A DNA stretch of 64,000 nt from JBGVSA01 sp041807905 (GTDB taxonomy: Bacteria > Pseudomonadota > Gammaproteobacteria > Burkholderiales > Rhodocyclaceae). The DNA is taken from contig NZ_JBGVSA010000008.1 of the NCBI RefSeq assembly GCF_041807905.1, positions 62,001 through 126,000 of the forward strand. Direction: 5' to 3'. The notes under the pieces are model-generated. The model saw only the letters and a list, made by a program, of their open reading frames with translations. It had not been told where the DNA came from and did no database searches. Positions 8,035 through 16,848 of this stretch are shown piece after piece (within the stretch, counting starts at the first letter, position 1; the number at the start of each line of letters is the position of its first letter). Made by a program: the position numbers and the translations under genes.

Positions 8035-8923
8035 GCGGGGGGCGCTGTGCGGGCGAACCGTCGGGAATCGGTAGCCCGCGCAGGCGCAATTGCTCGTGGT
8101 AGAGCATCAGCGTGACCTCGGCGCCGAACAGCACGATGGTGGAAACGTAGTAGATCCACGCCAGCAGCACCGCCAGCGAGCCCGCCGCGCCAAAGGTCGA
8201 GCCGATGGCGCCCGCGCCCAGGTACAGACCCACGGCCCATTTGCCCAGCGTGAAGAGCAGGGCGGTCACGAATGCACCGCCCGCAAGCGTGCGCCATGAC
8301 AGCCGCACGGGCGCCAGCAGACGGAACATGAGCGCGAATAAAGCGGTGAGGAAAGCCAGGGACAGCCCCGTTTCCAGTACCGTCGCCACACGCAGCCAGG
8401 AGCCGACCCAGCTCGTCAGATAGCGGCTCGCGGCGACGATCGCCGTGCTTGCCAGCAGCGACACGATAAGCAGGAAACCCACGCCGATCACGACGGCCAG
8501 CCCCCGCAGTCGCCCCATGACCAGCGAGAAGAACGCGTTGCGGTACTTTCGGCGCGCACTGAAGATGCGCTCGAAAGCGTAGTCCAGTTCCATGAACAGT
8601 CCGGTCGCGCCGATCAGCACGCCGCATATGCCGATCACCGAGGCCTTGAGACTGTTGCCCGAGATATAGCTGGCCTGGATCATCCGCTGGATGAGACTGG
8701 CGCCGTCGCTGCCGATCAGCCCGGCAAGTTCTTCGAGCACGCGTCCTTCGACGGCATCGCGGCCGAAAACCAGCCCCGAAATCGACAGCGCGATGACCAG
8801 AATCGGCGCGAGCGAAAAGATGGCGTAATACGCCAGCGCTGCGCCGATACTGGTGCAGCGATGCGTGGACCACGACCCGGCGGCGCGGTAGACGATGGTG
8901 GCTGCCGTTTTGACGTGCTTCAT
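8006..8923 (-). CDS. YihY/BrkB-family inner-membrane protein
   Basis: A 305-residue polytopic membrane protein of the YihY (formerly ribonuclease BN/BrkB) family. The conserved 'GAALAYYAIFSLAPILVIAL', 'RRKYRNAFFSLVMGRLRG' and 'WIYYVSTIVLFGAEVTLMLYHE' regions are visible, with about six hydrophobic segments. BrkB was linked to serum resistance in Bordetella, and family members are proposed transporters; the nuclease activity once assigned is not theirs. I chose ATG 8923 (MKHVKTAA), and an in-frame ATG at 8953 is possible. The Pro-rich C-terminus overlaps the convergent decarboxylase gene. Confidence 0.88.
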   Translation of the reverse strand: MKHVKTAATIVYRAAGSWSTHRCTSIGAALAYYAIFSLAPILVIALSISGLVFGRDAVEGRVLEELAGLIGSDGASLIQRMIQASYISGNSLKASVIGICGVLIGATGLFMELDYAFERIFSARRKYRNAFFSLVMGRLRGLAVVIGVGFLLIVSLLASTAIVAASRYLTSWVGSWLRVATVLETGLSLAFLTALFALMFRLLAPVRLSWRTLAGGAFVTALLFTLGKWAVGLYLGAGAIGSTFGAAGSLAVLLAWIYYVSTIVLFGAEVTLMLYHEQLRLRGLPIPDGSPAQRPPLSPSPVQRA

Positions 8924-9021
8924 GTTGGCCTCACATGTGCTGACGCCGATCATGCTGGACGATCGGCTCGATAGCGTCCATCGGCGTTGTCCTACGCCTC
9001 CAGCGCCCCCACAATTGGAAT

Positions 9022-9642
9022 ATGAACTTCCTGGCGCATGTTTACCTCGCAGGCCCCGGCTGGGCCGATCGCCTCGGCGCCATGCTCGGCGACTTTGTCA
9101 AAGGGCCTCTGGCATCGTCGCAGGGCGTGCTGCCACAGCCGGTGATCGATGGCATTGCATTGCATCGGCATATCGACAGCTATCTCGATGCTTCGCCGGC
9201 ATTCTCGCGCAGCCGCGCCCGGATGTCGCCGCAATTCCGGCGTGTGGCGGGCATTGCCATCGACGTGTTTTACGACCATTTTCTGGCCGCCAACTGGTCT
9301 GGTTTCAGTGACGAACCGCTGGAGTCTTACGCGCGCGACGTGTACGACCTGCTCGACGAGCATGCCGCGCTGTTGCCGCCACGGCTGGAGCGGTTGCGCC
9401 ACGCCATGCGTGCGGACGACTGGCTGACGTCTTACCGCGACCGGGAGACGCCGGCGTTCGTGCTGGACCGCATGGCGCGGCGCCTGTCGCGTCCCGAGCT
9501 GCTGGACGGTGCCGGCGCGGAACTGATTGGTCATTACGGTGGCCTGGAGAAGGATTTCTTTGACGCCATGGCGGAGCTGGCGGTCGAAATCCCCGTCTGG
9601 CGGGCGCGCCGCGCAAGTGGTACCCCGACGGTCGGAAGTTAG
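9022..9642 (+). CDS. acpH: Acyl carrier protein phosphodiesterase
   Basis: A 206-residue protein of the AcpH (DUF479) family, recognised by 'MNFLAHVYLAG', 'GAMLGDFVKG', 'GIALHRHIDSYLDASPAF' and 'AIDVFYDHFLAANW'. AcpH is an HD-type metal-dependent phosphodiesterase that removes the 4'-phosphopantetheine group from holo-ACP; the His and Asp residues of 'HRHID' and 'DVFYDH' are the likely metal ligands. Length matches the family (about 190-200 aa). It stands alone on the plus strand, with no partner gene adjacent. Confidence 0.92.
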   Translation: MNFLAHVYLAGPGWADRLGAMLGDFVKGPLASSQGVLPQPVIDGIALHRHIDSYLDASPAFSRSRARMSPQFRRVAGIAIDVFYDHFLAANWSGFSDEPLESYARDVYDLLDEHAALLPPRLERLRHAMRADDWLTSYRDRETPAFVLDRMARRLSRPELLDGAGAELIGHYGGLEKDFFDAMAELAVEIPVWRARRASGTPTVGS

Positions 9643-9763
9643 TGTGGTGCAAGAGGCAATGGCTGTGCTCGTCAATCGCCCAAAAGGTGCGTAGTGCGCT
9701 GCACAATTCGCCAATTGTGGTCTAAGCTCCGAAACCGGAATAAGCACTTCCTCAAGAGAGAAG

Positions 9764-10726
9764 ATGGATCAACCGATACCCTTCGGCGAAAAGCGCGTCA
9801 TCGACGGACAAGAGCGCGTGCATTACTACGGCTATTGGGTCAAGACGTATGAGGCGCCTGCCGATTCGCTGGCAGCGAAGAAAAAACTCATCGAAGCGCT
9901 CACGCGCCGTTTGTTCAACCACGTCGAGCATGGCATCAACATTCCGGGCAGCCGCCTGACCGAGGCCCGCGAGGCCTACGAGTCCGAAGCAAATCCCGAT
10001 ATGAAGCGCGTCAAGGGCGCAATGCTTGCAGGGGCGCTGTTCAACCGTGCGGCAGACATCTTCACCAAACTGGTGGAGCTGCAGGCGGCGGGCGTCGAGA
10101 TTGCCTCGGACAACGCGCTGATGCGCCAGTGCGGCGGCTGTCTGCAGGAAGCCCTGAATCTGGGCAGAACGGTGCTGCATCGCAGCGGCGAAGAAGGGAT
10201 CGACGAACTATGGGGTGAGCCGTTCAAGGCGTTCTCGATCCCCATCGAATCGTTCTACGAAAGCCGCTACATCAAGATCGCGCAAGCCATGCGCGACATC
10301 GACAGCATCGCCGATGCCGTGGTCGCGAACTTCGCGCGCAACCCCAAGTTCGAGGGCGTCGGGCCGGTGGTCCGATCCTATGCCGAAGCTGCCCGCATCA
10401 AGTCCGAAACGTTGCGCACGGACGAACACATCTTCGATATCTGGGCCACCTTTGCCGTTGCTGGCGAGGCTCTGCGCAATTTTGAATACCACATCCCGGA
10501 ATCACCCTCCGAGCTTGAGCTGCGCGAGGCCCAGCACGGGCGGCGCGTGCTGCGCAATGCGCAACACCTGATCAGTGATATCGCCCGCGCGCGCGTGCCC
10601 ATGCCCAAGAGCACCGCAGAATTCCTGGAACGGGCAAATTTCTTCGGCCAGAGCTACGCGTGCCGCGCGCCTTCGGGCGACGCCGTGGCAGTCGAGTCAG
10701 GCTCGCAACTGGCCCGCGCCCACTGA
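9764..10726 (+). CDS. Uncharacterised 320-residue soluble protein
   Basis: I do not recognise this family. The protein is soluble, without a signal peptide or membrane segment, and predominantly alpha-helical with many Ala, Glu and Arg residues. Notable features are an aromatic N-terminal stretch ('VHYYGYWVKTYEAP') and a Cys pair in 'MRQCGGCLQEALN'. A repeated pattern of amphipathic helices through the middle ('FNRAADIFTKLVELQAAG', 'ALRNFEYHIPES') suggests a helical repeat or bundle. The C-terminal 20 residues look disordered. It is flanked by acpH and a MarR regulator and stands as a single-gene unit. Codon use looks like that of its neighbours, so I see no sign of recent transfer. Confidence 0.75.
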   Translation: MDQPIPFGEKRVIDGQERVHYYGYWVKTYEAPADSLAAKKKLIEALTRRLFNHVEHGINIPGSRLTEAREAYESEANPDMKRVKGAMLAGALFNRAADIFTKLVELQAAGVEIASDNALMRQCGGCLQEALNLGRTVLHRSGEEGIDELWGEPFKAFSIPIESFYESRYIKIAQAMRDIDSIADAVVANFARNPKFEGVGPVVRSYAEAARIKSETLRTDEHIFDIWATFAVAGEALRNFEYHIPESPSELELREAQHGRRVLRNAQHLISDIARARVPMPKSTAEFLERANFFGQSYACRAPSGDAVAVESGSQLARAH

Positions 10727-10755
10727 TCGACAGGGCCGGGCAGGACCGGCCTGTC

Positions 10756-11202
10756 TCAACTCTCGTTCTCGATCGGGCGCTGGCGACGCGCCAGTGCCCG
10801 CATGACGGCGTCCCACTGCCGGACGGCGTCCTCGCCGCACTCGGCGAAAACGTCCCGCAGCAGGCTCAACTGCGGGCCGGATAGTTCTTCCTCTGCCTTG
10901 CGACCGGCTTCGGTCAGCCCCAGCTGGCGCACTCGCCGATCATCGGTACTCGCTTCTGCGACCACCAGCCCAGCCTCGATGAGCGCCTTCAGCGGACCAT
11001 GCAATGCCTGTTTCGACACGCCGAGCTTGTCGAGCAATTGATTGACCGCGATGCCCGGATTGCGTCCGATGAAGTGAAGCAGGCGATGATGGACGCGGCC
11101 CCATCCACGCCGTTCGAGCATGGCATCGGGGGCAGCGGTGAAGGCGCGGTAAGCGTAGTAGAACAACTCATGCCCATCGTCGGGCGCGGTTCTGTGCGTC
11201 AT
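10756..11202 (-). CDS. MarR-family transcriptional regulator
   Basis: A 148-residue winged-helix regulator. The DNA-binding region is 'GIAVNQLLDKLGVSKQALHGPLKALIEAGLV' followed by the wing 'STDDRRVRQLGLTEAGRK', the MarR pattern. I chose the ATG at 11202. A longer start at 11256 would put an operator-like palindrome (11220-11236) inside the coding region. The gene is divergent from a PLP-dependent aminotransferase, and two matching palindromes fill the gap. It is therefore inferred to repress that gene and itself. The ligand is unknown and may be an amino acid or its keto acid. Confidence 0.9.
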   Translation of the reverse strand: MTHRTAPDDGHELFYYAYRAFTAAPDAMLERRGWGRVHHRLLHFIGRNPGIAVNQLLDKLGVSKQALHGPLKALIEAGLVVAEASTDDRRVRQLGLTEAGRKAEEELSGPQLSLLRDVFAECGEDAVRQWDAVMRALARRQRPIENES

Positions 11203-11219
11203 GCCGGCGTGTGTATAAA

Positions 11220-11277
11220 GGTCAAGTTTATTGACATTCTGCGGATGCCTTTTCATGATAGGTCATTGTTATTGACC
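11220..11277. promoter_or_regulatory. Twin MarR operator-like palindromes overlapping a promoter
   Basis: Two 17-bp palindromes of the form GGTCA-N7-TGAC(C/A) lie at 11220-11236 (GGTCAAGTTTATTGACA) and 11261-11277 (GGTCATTGTTATTGACC). Their centres are 41 bp apart, close to four helical turns. A rightward promoter, TTGACA at 11231-11236, 17-base spacer, CATGAT at 11254-11259, has its -35 inside the first site and its start point inside the second. Binding by the MarR protein would block it. The function is inferred from position and symmetry. Confidence 0.65.
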
Positions 11278-11292
11278 AATCAGGAGCCCGCC

Positions 11293-12429
11293 ATGTTTGC
11301 CCAGCGTATCGAACGACTCACATCTTCACTGGTGCGCGACATTCTGGCAGCAGCTTCGCGTCCTGGGATGATTTCTTTTGCGGGAGGACTGCCCGCCGAT
11401 GAGGCGTTGTTTCGGCCGTCTGCCGAAATGCTGGCTTCGCTGGACGGTTGGCAGTACGGCCAGAGCGAGGGCGAGCCCATGCTGCGCGAGTTGATCGCCG
11501 CTCGCGGGCGTGCGCTTGGCCTGCGCTGCGAGGCTTCACAGGTGCTGGTGTTGTCGGGCTCGCAACAGGGCATCGACCTCGTGGCAAAGCTGTTCATCGA
11601 TCCGGGTACGCCTGTGCTGGTTGAGTCGCCCGCCTATCTGGCCGCCTTGCAGGTGTTCCGGCTGTTCGGCGCCGATTACCTGCCGCTACCTGTGATGGGC
11701 GAGGGGGCTGAACTCGATCGGTTGCCGCAAATTCTGGCATGCGCCCGACTGGCCTATTTGACGCCGACTTTCCAGAATCCTTCCGGCTACTGCTACACCG
11801 AGGGGGAACGCGTTGCCATCGCGAGCGCGATCGACGCGGCCGGCACGCCCTTGTTCGAAGACGATCCTTACCGCGATCTTGCGTATGACGGCAAGGCGCC
11901 GCAGCCGATCTGCGCTCGGCTGAGCCGGGCACCGTGGATTTACCAGGGCTCGTTCTCGAAGGTCCTGGCGCCCGGGCTGCGGCTGGGGTATCTGATCGTG
12001 CATCCCGACCTGGTCTCACCGCTGACGCGCTTGAAGCAGGCAGCGGACCTTCATACCAACCGGATTGCGCAACAACTGGTCGCCCAGATGCTGGACGGCG
12101 GGCGTGTCGATGCTCATGTGGAAGGCGCCATGCCGCTCTATCGCGAGCGCCGCGCGGTGATGACCGATGCCTTGAGCACCGCTTTCGGCGATCGGCTCGA
12201 GTGGAGTCTGCCGGCAGGCGGGTTGTTCTTCTGGGTTCGGTTCGCCGAACCGCTCGATACGCGCGCCTTGATGCATCGCGCGCTCGAGCGTGGCGTGGCA
12301 GTGATGCCGGGTGACGCGTTCTTTACCGAGCGTCCCGATGCGGCCTATCTGCGGCTCAACTTCAGCCACGCCGGCCCGGACGGCATTCGTCAGGGCGTGG
12401 CACGGCTGAAGGAAGCGCTGGACGCTTAA
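11293..12429 (+). CDS. PLP-dependent aminotransferase, class I (LysN/MocR-type catalytic domain)
   Basis: A 378-residue fold-type I aminotransferase with the N-terminal 'GMISFAGGLPADEALF' motif typical of the 2-aminoadipate/branched-chain group. It also has the 'SGSQQGIDLVAKLFIDPG' segment, 'PTFQNPSGYCYTEGER', and the catalytic Lys223 in 'YQGSFSKVLAPGLRLGYL'. No GntR DNA-binding domain precedes it, so it is an enzyme rather than a MocR regulator. The substrate cannot be fixed from sequence; 2-oxoglutarate with an aliphatic or aromatic amino acid is likely. It is divergent from a MarR regulator and has a good AGGAG site before the ATG. Its end overlaps the convergent amino-acid permease by four bases. 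Confidence 0.9.
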   Translation: MFAQRIERLTSSLVRDILAAASRPGMISFAGGLPADEALFRPSAEMLASLDGWQYGQSEGEPMLRELIAARGRALGLRCEASQVLVLSGSQQGIDLVAKLFIDPGTPVLVESPAYLAALQVFRLFGADYLPLPVMGEGAELDRLPQILACARLAYLTPTFQNPSGYCYTEGERVAIASAIDAAGTPLFEDDPYRDLAYDGKAPQPICARLSRAPWIYQGSFSKVLAPGLRLGYLIVHPDLVSPLTRLKQAADLHTNRIAQQLVAQMLDGGRVDAHVEGAMPLYRERRAVMTDALSTAFGDRLEWSLPAGGLFFWVRFAEPLDTRALMHRALERGVAVMPGDAFFTERPDAAYLRLNFSHAGPDGIRQGVARLKEALDA

Positions 12430-13826
12430 CTGGTGGTGTGAAGGTTGGAGCGGCGGCGGGCGTACAGGAAGTACACCGCCAGACCGATTGCGCTCCAGAC
12501 CACGAAGCAGATCCAGGTAAGAGGGTCGAGCTGGATCATCAGGAAAATACACACCGCCATCGTCAGCACCGGGATGTAGGGCGAGCCGGGGCAGCGGAAG
12601 CCGCGCGGCAGGTCCGGGCGCGTACGGCGCAGGATCAGCACGGCCAGGGCGACCAGCGTGAAGGCCGCCAGCGTACCGATGTTGATCAGTTCGGCCAGGA
12701 AATCCAGCGGCAGAAGCGCTGCGATCAGGCCGAACACGATCCCGATGACCCAGGTATTGAAGAAGGGCGTGTTGTGCGTCGGATGGAGTTCCGACAGTTT
12801 CTTCGGCAGCAGGCCATCGCGCGACATGGCGAAGGTGATGCGCGTCTGGCCGTAGAGCATCACCAGGATCACCGTCGTCATACCCACCACAGCGCCCAAC
12901 GTGATGAAGCCGCCCACCCAATGCTCGCCAGCCAGTTGCAGGGCCAGCGCGACGGGGTGGTCGATGCCTTCGGCAAAGCGTTGGTAGGGCAGAATCCCGG
13001 TCATCACCGCGGCGACCGCCACGTACAGCAGCGTGCAGATGGAAATCGATCCGAGCAGCCCGATCGGCAACGACCGCGCGGGGTTGCGTGCTTCTTCCGC
13101 CGCGTTGGTGACCGCGTCGAAGCCGAGGAATGCAAAGAACATCACCGCGCCGGCCTTGAAGATGCCTTGTGTCCCGTAGGGCGCGAAGGGCGTCCAGTTA
13201 GCGGTGTCGACGTGGCGGGCGCCCACCACGATCACGAGCACCACGACCACGACCTTGAGCGCGACCATGACATTGTTGAAGCGCGCCGACTCGCGGATGC
13301 CGAACGCCACCACCGACGTGATGATCATCATGATGATGAAAGCGGGCAGGTTGAACCAGGTGTCAACACCCGGGACGCTGCCGGGCGCCGCGGTCAGCGC
13401 AGCGGGCAGGTGCAGGCCGATGCCGGCCAGGAATGCCTGAACATAGCCCGACCAGCCTGCCGACACGGCTGAAGTTGCCAGACCGTATTCGAGCATCAAG
13501 TCCCAGCCGATGATCCACGCGGCAAGTTCGCCCATGGTGGCGTAGGTGTAGGTATAGATGGACCCCGCGGCAGGGATGGTTGAAGCAAATTCCGCATAGC
13601 ACAGCGCGGCCAGGATACAGGCCACCGCGGCCAGAACGAACGACAGCATCAGCGCCGGGCCGGCAGTCAGCGCGCCCTTGCCGATCAGAACGAAAATGCC
13701 GGTGCCGATGACGGCGCCGATACCGAGAAGAGTCAGGTCCAGGGGGCCGAGCGCGCGTTTGAGCCCATGTTGGTTTTGTGACGCGCGGATGAGGTGATCT
13801 ACGCTTTTTGTTCGAAATAGGCTCAT
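12426..13826 (-). CDS. APC-superfamily amino acid permease
   Basis: A 466-residue transporter with about 12 transmembrane helices. The opening 'GLKRALGPLDLTLLGIGAVIGTGIFVLIG' contains the unwound TM1 motif GxGIF that binds the amino-acid alpha groups. Later segments such as 'FFAFLGFDAVTNAAEEARNP' (TM6) are typical of the cationic amino acid transporter (CAT/YhdG) branch. The predicted role is proton-coupled uptake of an amino acid across the inner membrane. It converges with the aminotransferase gene, and the shared metabolic theme suggests but does not prove a link. Confidence 0.9.
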   Translation of the reverse strand: MSLFRTKSVDHLIRASQNQHGLKRALGPLDLTLLGIGAVIGTGIFVLIGKGALTAGPALMLSFVLAAVACILAALCYAEFASTIPAAGSIYTYTYATMGELAAWIIGWDLMLEYGLATSAVSAGWSGYVQAFLAGIGLHLPAALTAAPGSVPGVDTWFNLPAFIIMMIITSVVAFGIRESARFNNVMVALKVVVVVLVIVVGARHVDTANWTPFAPYGTQGIFKAGAVMFFAFLGFDAVTNAAEEARNPARSLPIGLLGSISICTLLYVAVAAVMTGILPYQRFAEGIDHPVALALQLAGEHWVGGFITLGAVVGMTTVILVMLYGQTRITFAMSRDGLLPKKLSELHPTHNTPFFNTWVIGIVFGLIAALLPLDFLAELINIGTLAAFTLVALAVLILRRTRPDLPRGFRCPGSPYIPVLTMAVCIFLMIQLDPLTWICFVVWSAIGLAVYFLYARRRSNLHTTS

Positions 13827-13980
13827 GCCGGTGGTCCCGATGGGCGGTGGCGGAGCGACGCTCCGTTGATCGACCCGAAGTCAAAGTGGAAAAAAGAGTG
13901 CGGCGATAATGATCAACAGAACATGCATCCGTCCTTGATGCGGATCACTTTTTCCTATTGAAGTGGGACTATTCCGCAAG

Positions 13981-14754
13981 TCAATGCCAATTTACTGCCG
14001 TCTCGAAGATCAATTTCCCCAACAGCAGTATTGCCAGCACGAGGAACAGGCGCCGAATCCACTGGTTGCCGCCCTTGAATGCGAGGTGCGTGCCGACGAA
14101 CGCACCGCACACCCCGGCGACAGCCATCGGAATGGCGAGCTCGTAGATGACGAGCCCGGCGGGAATGAAGAAAGACAGTGCCGCCAGATTGGTCGCCATG
14201 TTCACGACCTTTGCACTGGCTGACGCGCGCAGGAAATCGAAGTGAAAGACGCGCACGAACAGGAACATCAGGAAGCTGCCCGCGCCCGGCCCGAAGAAAC
14301 CGTCATAGAAACCGATGCCGGCCCCGGCGACGACCCCCAGGATGATGTCCTTGCGCTGGATCGGGCGGCCGGTATCCGTTGCGCCCAGTTGGGGGCGCAG
14401 CCACGTGTAGGCCAGCATCACGATCAATAGCACGATGACCAGCGGCCGCACGAAATTCGCCGGCATCAGGTGTACCACGTGCGCTCCGGAGTACGAACCC
14501 ACGAAAGCGGCGGCGCCCGTTATGCCGAGCAGTCGCCACGGGAGCTCGATGCGCCGCGCATATTGGCGCGCGGCGAACGCGTGGCCGACGATGGACGACA
14601 GCTTGTCGCTGCCGAGCAATGCCGCTGGCGTGGCTTGCGGCAAGGTCGCGAACAGCCCCGGAATCATGATCAGCCCCCCACCTCCCACCGCCGCATTGAT
14701 GAGGCCCGAACAGAAGGCCAGGGGCAGGATGATGAGCAACTCGGTCGAAGTCAT
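13981..14754 (-). CDS. TauE/SafE (TSUP) family membrane transporter
   Basis: A 257-residue protein with about eight transmembrane helices and the TSUP duplication: 'NAAVGGGGLIMIPGLF' in the first half and 'GFYDGFFGPGAGSFLMF' in the second. Members export or import sulfite, sulfoacetate or related organosulfur anions across the inner membrane. The substrate here cannot be assigned. It is followed on the same strand by no partner; the preceding gene on that strand is glutathione peroxidase, about 120 bp away, so a common transcript is possible but unproven. Confidence 0.9.
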   Translation of the reverse strand: MTSTELLIILPLAFCSGLINAAVGGGGLIMIPGLFATLPQATPAALLGSDKLSSIVGHAFAARQYARRIELPWRLLGITGAAAFVGSYSGAHVVHLMPANFVRPLVIVLLIVMLAYTWLRPQLGATDTGRPIQRKDIILGVVAGAGIGFYDGFFGPGAGSFLMFLFVRVFHFDFLRASASAKVVNMATNLAALSFFIPAGLVIYELAIPMAVAGVCGAFVGTHLAFKGGNQWIRRLFLVLAILLLGKLIFETAVNWH

Positions 14755-14877
14755 TGGGGGTGTGTCGAGGCGTGTGCGGCGAGGGGCGCAATAGTACCGT
14801 ACCGCGCAGGCTTCTGTATCGGTAAAGGCGTGATGGCAAGCAGCGCGCCATCCGAGCGTCGCACACGGAGGGTCAGG

Positions 14878-15360
14878 CTAGAGCAGGGGTTCGATATCGC
14901 GTGCGATGTCTTCGGGCTTGGTCATTGGCGCGTAGCGGTCGATTACACGGCCATCGCGTCCTACCAGGAATTTGGTGAAGTTCCACTTGATGCCTTCGCT
15001 GCCCAGCACGCCCTTGGCATGTTCTTTCAAAAAGCGGAAGAGCGGATGCGCCGTCGGACCATTGACGTCGACCTTGGCGAACATGGGGAAACTGACCTGG
15101 AACCGGGTGGAGCAAAAGGCCGCTATCTGCGCTTCATTGCCGGGCTCCTGGGTGCCAAATTGATTGCACGGAAAGCCAAGCACCACCAAGCCTTGCTCTG
15201 CGTATTTGCGGTACAGCGATTCCAGTCCTGCATATTGCGGCGTGAATCCGCATTCGCTGGCGGTATTCACGATGAGCAAAACCTTGCCGGCGTATTCGGC
15301 AAGGCGGGTTTCGCGGCCATCGATGGTCAGCGCTGAAAAATCATAGAGAGAGGCAGCCAT
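14878..15360 (-). CDS. Glutathione peroxidase
   Basis: A 160-residue thioredoxin-fold peroxidase. The peroxidatic cysteine is in 'NTASECGFTPQYAGLE', with the partner Gln in 'LGFPCNQFGTQEPG' and the Trp in 'KWNFTKFLVGRDGRV', the classic Cys-Gln-Trp(-Asn) set. It is a Cys, not selenocysteine, enzyme and lacks a signal peptide, so it is cytoplasmic. Such bacterial enzymes often use thioredoxin rather than glutathione as reductant. Length matches the E. coli BtuE type. Confidence 0.95.
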   Translation of the reverse strand: MAASLYDFSALTIDGRETRLAEYAGKVLLIVNTASECGFTPQYAGLESLYRKYAEQGLVVLGFPCNQFGTQEPGNEAQIAAFCSTRFQVSFPMFAKVDVNGPTAHPLFRFLKEHAKGVLGSEGIKWNFTKFLVGRDGRVIDRYAPMTKPEDIARDIEPLL

Positions 15361-15436
15361 GGAGTCTCTTGGGGGGCGTCGCTGTTCTTATGGATGTGGT
15401 AGGCCGGCGCGCGTTGCACCGGCCTCCGAGTCTGGC

Positions 15437-15793
15437 TTACTTGCTGGCGTCCGACACGCACTTCTTGACGAAGCTGCTCTTCGCGGCGCCGGCCAGTTTC
15501 TTGTCGGCGGCCTGCGCATCGCATGAGGCACTGGCGGTGGCGACCTTGGCATCCGCTTCGCACTTCTTCACGAAGCTGTTCTTGGCGGCGCCCGCCAACT
15601 TCTTCGCGGCGGCCTTGTCCTCGCACGACGAGGGCGCGGCGGCCTTGGCATCGGCTTCGCACTTCTTCAGGAAGCTGGTCTTGGCGGCTCCGGAGAGCTT
15701 TTTCTCGGCTGCTGCCGCATCGCAAGCGGCATCCGCCCACGCAAGATTGACGGCAAATACGGTGGAGAGAATGGCGATTGTCACTTTACGCAT
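15437..15793 (-). CDS. Periplasmic protein with three PsiF repeats
   Basis: A 118-residue exported protein with the signal peptide 'MRKVTIAILSTVFAVNLAWA'. The mature part consists of three copies of a repeat of about 30 residues with the pattern C-(D/E)-x-x-A-A-x-K-K-L-(S/A)-G-A-A-K-x-S-F-(L/V)-K-K-C. Each repeat carries two cysteines, probably forming a disulfide in the periplasm. This is the PsiF repeat, named from a phosphate-starvation-inducible E. coli protein of unknown function. I chose the ATG at 15793, which starts the signal peptide; an upstream ATG adds 12 residues. Its transcription is separate from glutathione peroxidase, or at most read-through. Confidence 0.85.
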   Translation of the reverse strand: MRKVTIAILSTVFAVNLAWADAACDAAAAEKKLSGAAKTSFLKKCEADAKAAAPSSCEDKAAAKKLAGAAKNSFVKKCEADAKVATASASCDAQAADKKLAGAAKSSFVKKCVSDASK

Positions 15794-15905
15794 GGCTTTG
15801 TACTCCTTCTGAACGTGAGGTTTGCCCAATGACCCCCGGGCGCCGTGATTCTAGCCCGGCGAGTGTCGCCGCAATATGTGTGGGTACCCGTCATTTGACG
15901 AGCGC

Positions 15906-16763
15906 CTATTCTTCGGCGCCACGGGCCACCGGCCGGCTCGGATCGCTGACCCATTCGCTCCACGAGCCTGGGTACAGCGCGGCGCCTGGCAGTCCGGCGA
16001 TTTCCAGTGCGAGCAGGTTGTGGCAGGCGGTGATGCCCGACCCACATTGGGCGACCACGCTCGCGGCTTCTTCACCGTCGAAGATCTGTTCCCATTCGCG
16101 GTGAAGGACGGCGGCCGGCTTGAAGCGATCGTCGGCCAGGTTGTCGCGAAAGAAGCGATTGCGGGCACCGGGAATATGCCCGCCCACGGGATCGATGGTC
16201 TCGTTCTCGCCCCGGAAGCGATCTGCCGCGCGCGCATCGACGATCAGTCTGTCGCCATTGCGCACACTCGCCAGGACCTGCTCGGCGTCGACTTGTCGCG
16301 TCAGCGGCGCCCGAATGGTGAAATGCCCCGGGGCGCGAGGGGCTGGCGCGCGGGCGTCGGTTGGCAGCCCGGCGGCAATCCACGCCGGCCAGCCTCCATC
16401 CAGCACAGCGACGCGGTCATGCCCGAGCCAGCGCAGCATCCACCACAGGCGGGCGGCGAACATGCCGCCACTGGCGTCGTAGGCAATGACCTGCGAGTTG
16501 TCGCTCACGCCGAGCGAGGCGATCCGCGCGGCGAATTCGCGCCGATCCGGCAGCGGGTGGCGACCGTTCTTGCCTGTCTTGGCAGCGGAGAGGTCGCTAT
16601 CCGTGTGCAGGAAGAGGGCGCCCGGAATGTGCCCCGCGCCGTAGGCCGCCGGACCTGCGTCGGGGTTGGCCAGGTCGTGCCGGACGTCGAAAACGATCCA
16701 GTCGGGTGAGGCCAGTCCTTGCGACAGAGTGTGGGGGTCGATCAGCGTTCGATAGAAGGTCAT
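15906..16763 (-). CDS. sseA: 3-mercaptopyruvate (thiosulfate-type) sulfurtransferase
   Basis: A 285-residue protein with two rhodanese domains. The N-terminal one ('DWIVFDVRHD', 'GAGHIPGALFLH') is inactive. The C-terminal one holds the active-site loop 'VAQCGSGITACHN' with Cys240. A CGSG(I/V)T loop marks mercaptopyruvate sulfurtransferase, while thiosulfate rhodaneses have CRKGVT. It moves sulfane sulfur from 3-mercaptopyruvate to cyanide or thiols in the cytoplasm. The linker 'RGENETIDPVGGHIPGARN' is also characteristic. The start at ATG 16763 removes a long unrelated extension. It is divergent from the rpsF operon. Confidence 0.93.
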   Translation of the reverse strand: MTFYRTLIDPHTLSQGLASPDWIVFDVRHDLANPDAGPAAYGAGHIPGALFLHTDSDLSAAKTGKNGRHPLPDRREFAARIASLGVSDNSQVIAYDASGGMFAARLWWMLRWLGHDRVAVLDGGWPAWIAAGLPTDARAPAPRAPGHFTIRAPLTRQVDAEQVLASVRNGDRLIVDARAADRFRGENETIDPVGGHIPGARNRFFRDNLADDRFKPAAVLHREWEQIFDGEEAASVVAQCGSGITACHNLLALEIAGLPGAALYPGSWSEWVSDPSRPVARGAEE

Positions 16764-16848
16764 GGTGCGCTCGCGGGAATGAACTGATGGCAGTCTAGTA
16801 CCGCGCGGCGGGCGCGGGGATGCTCCACAGCGGCAACCGTCGCGCATC

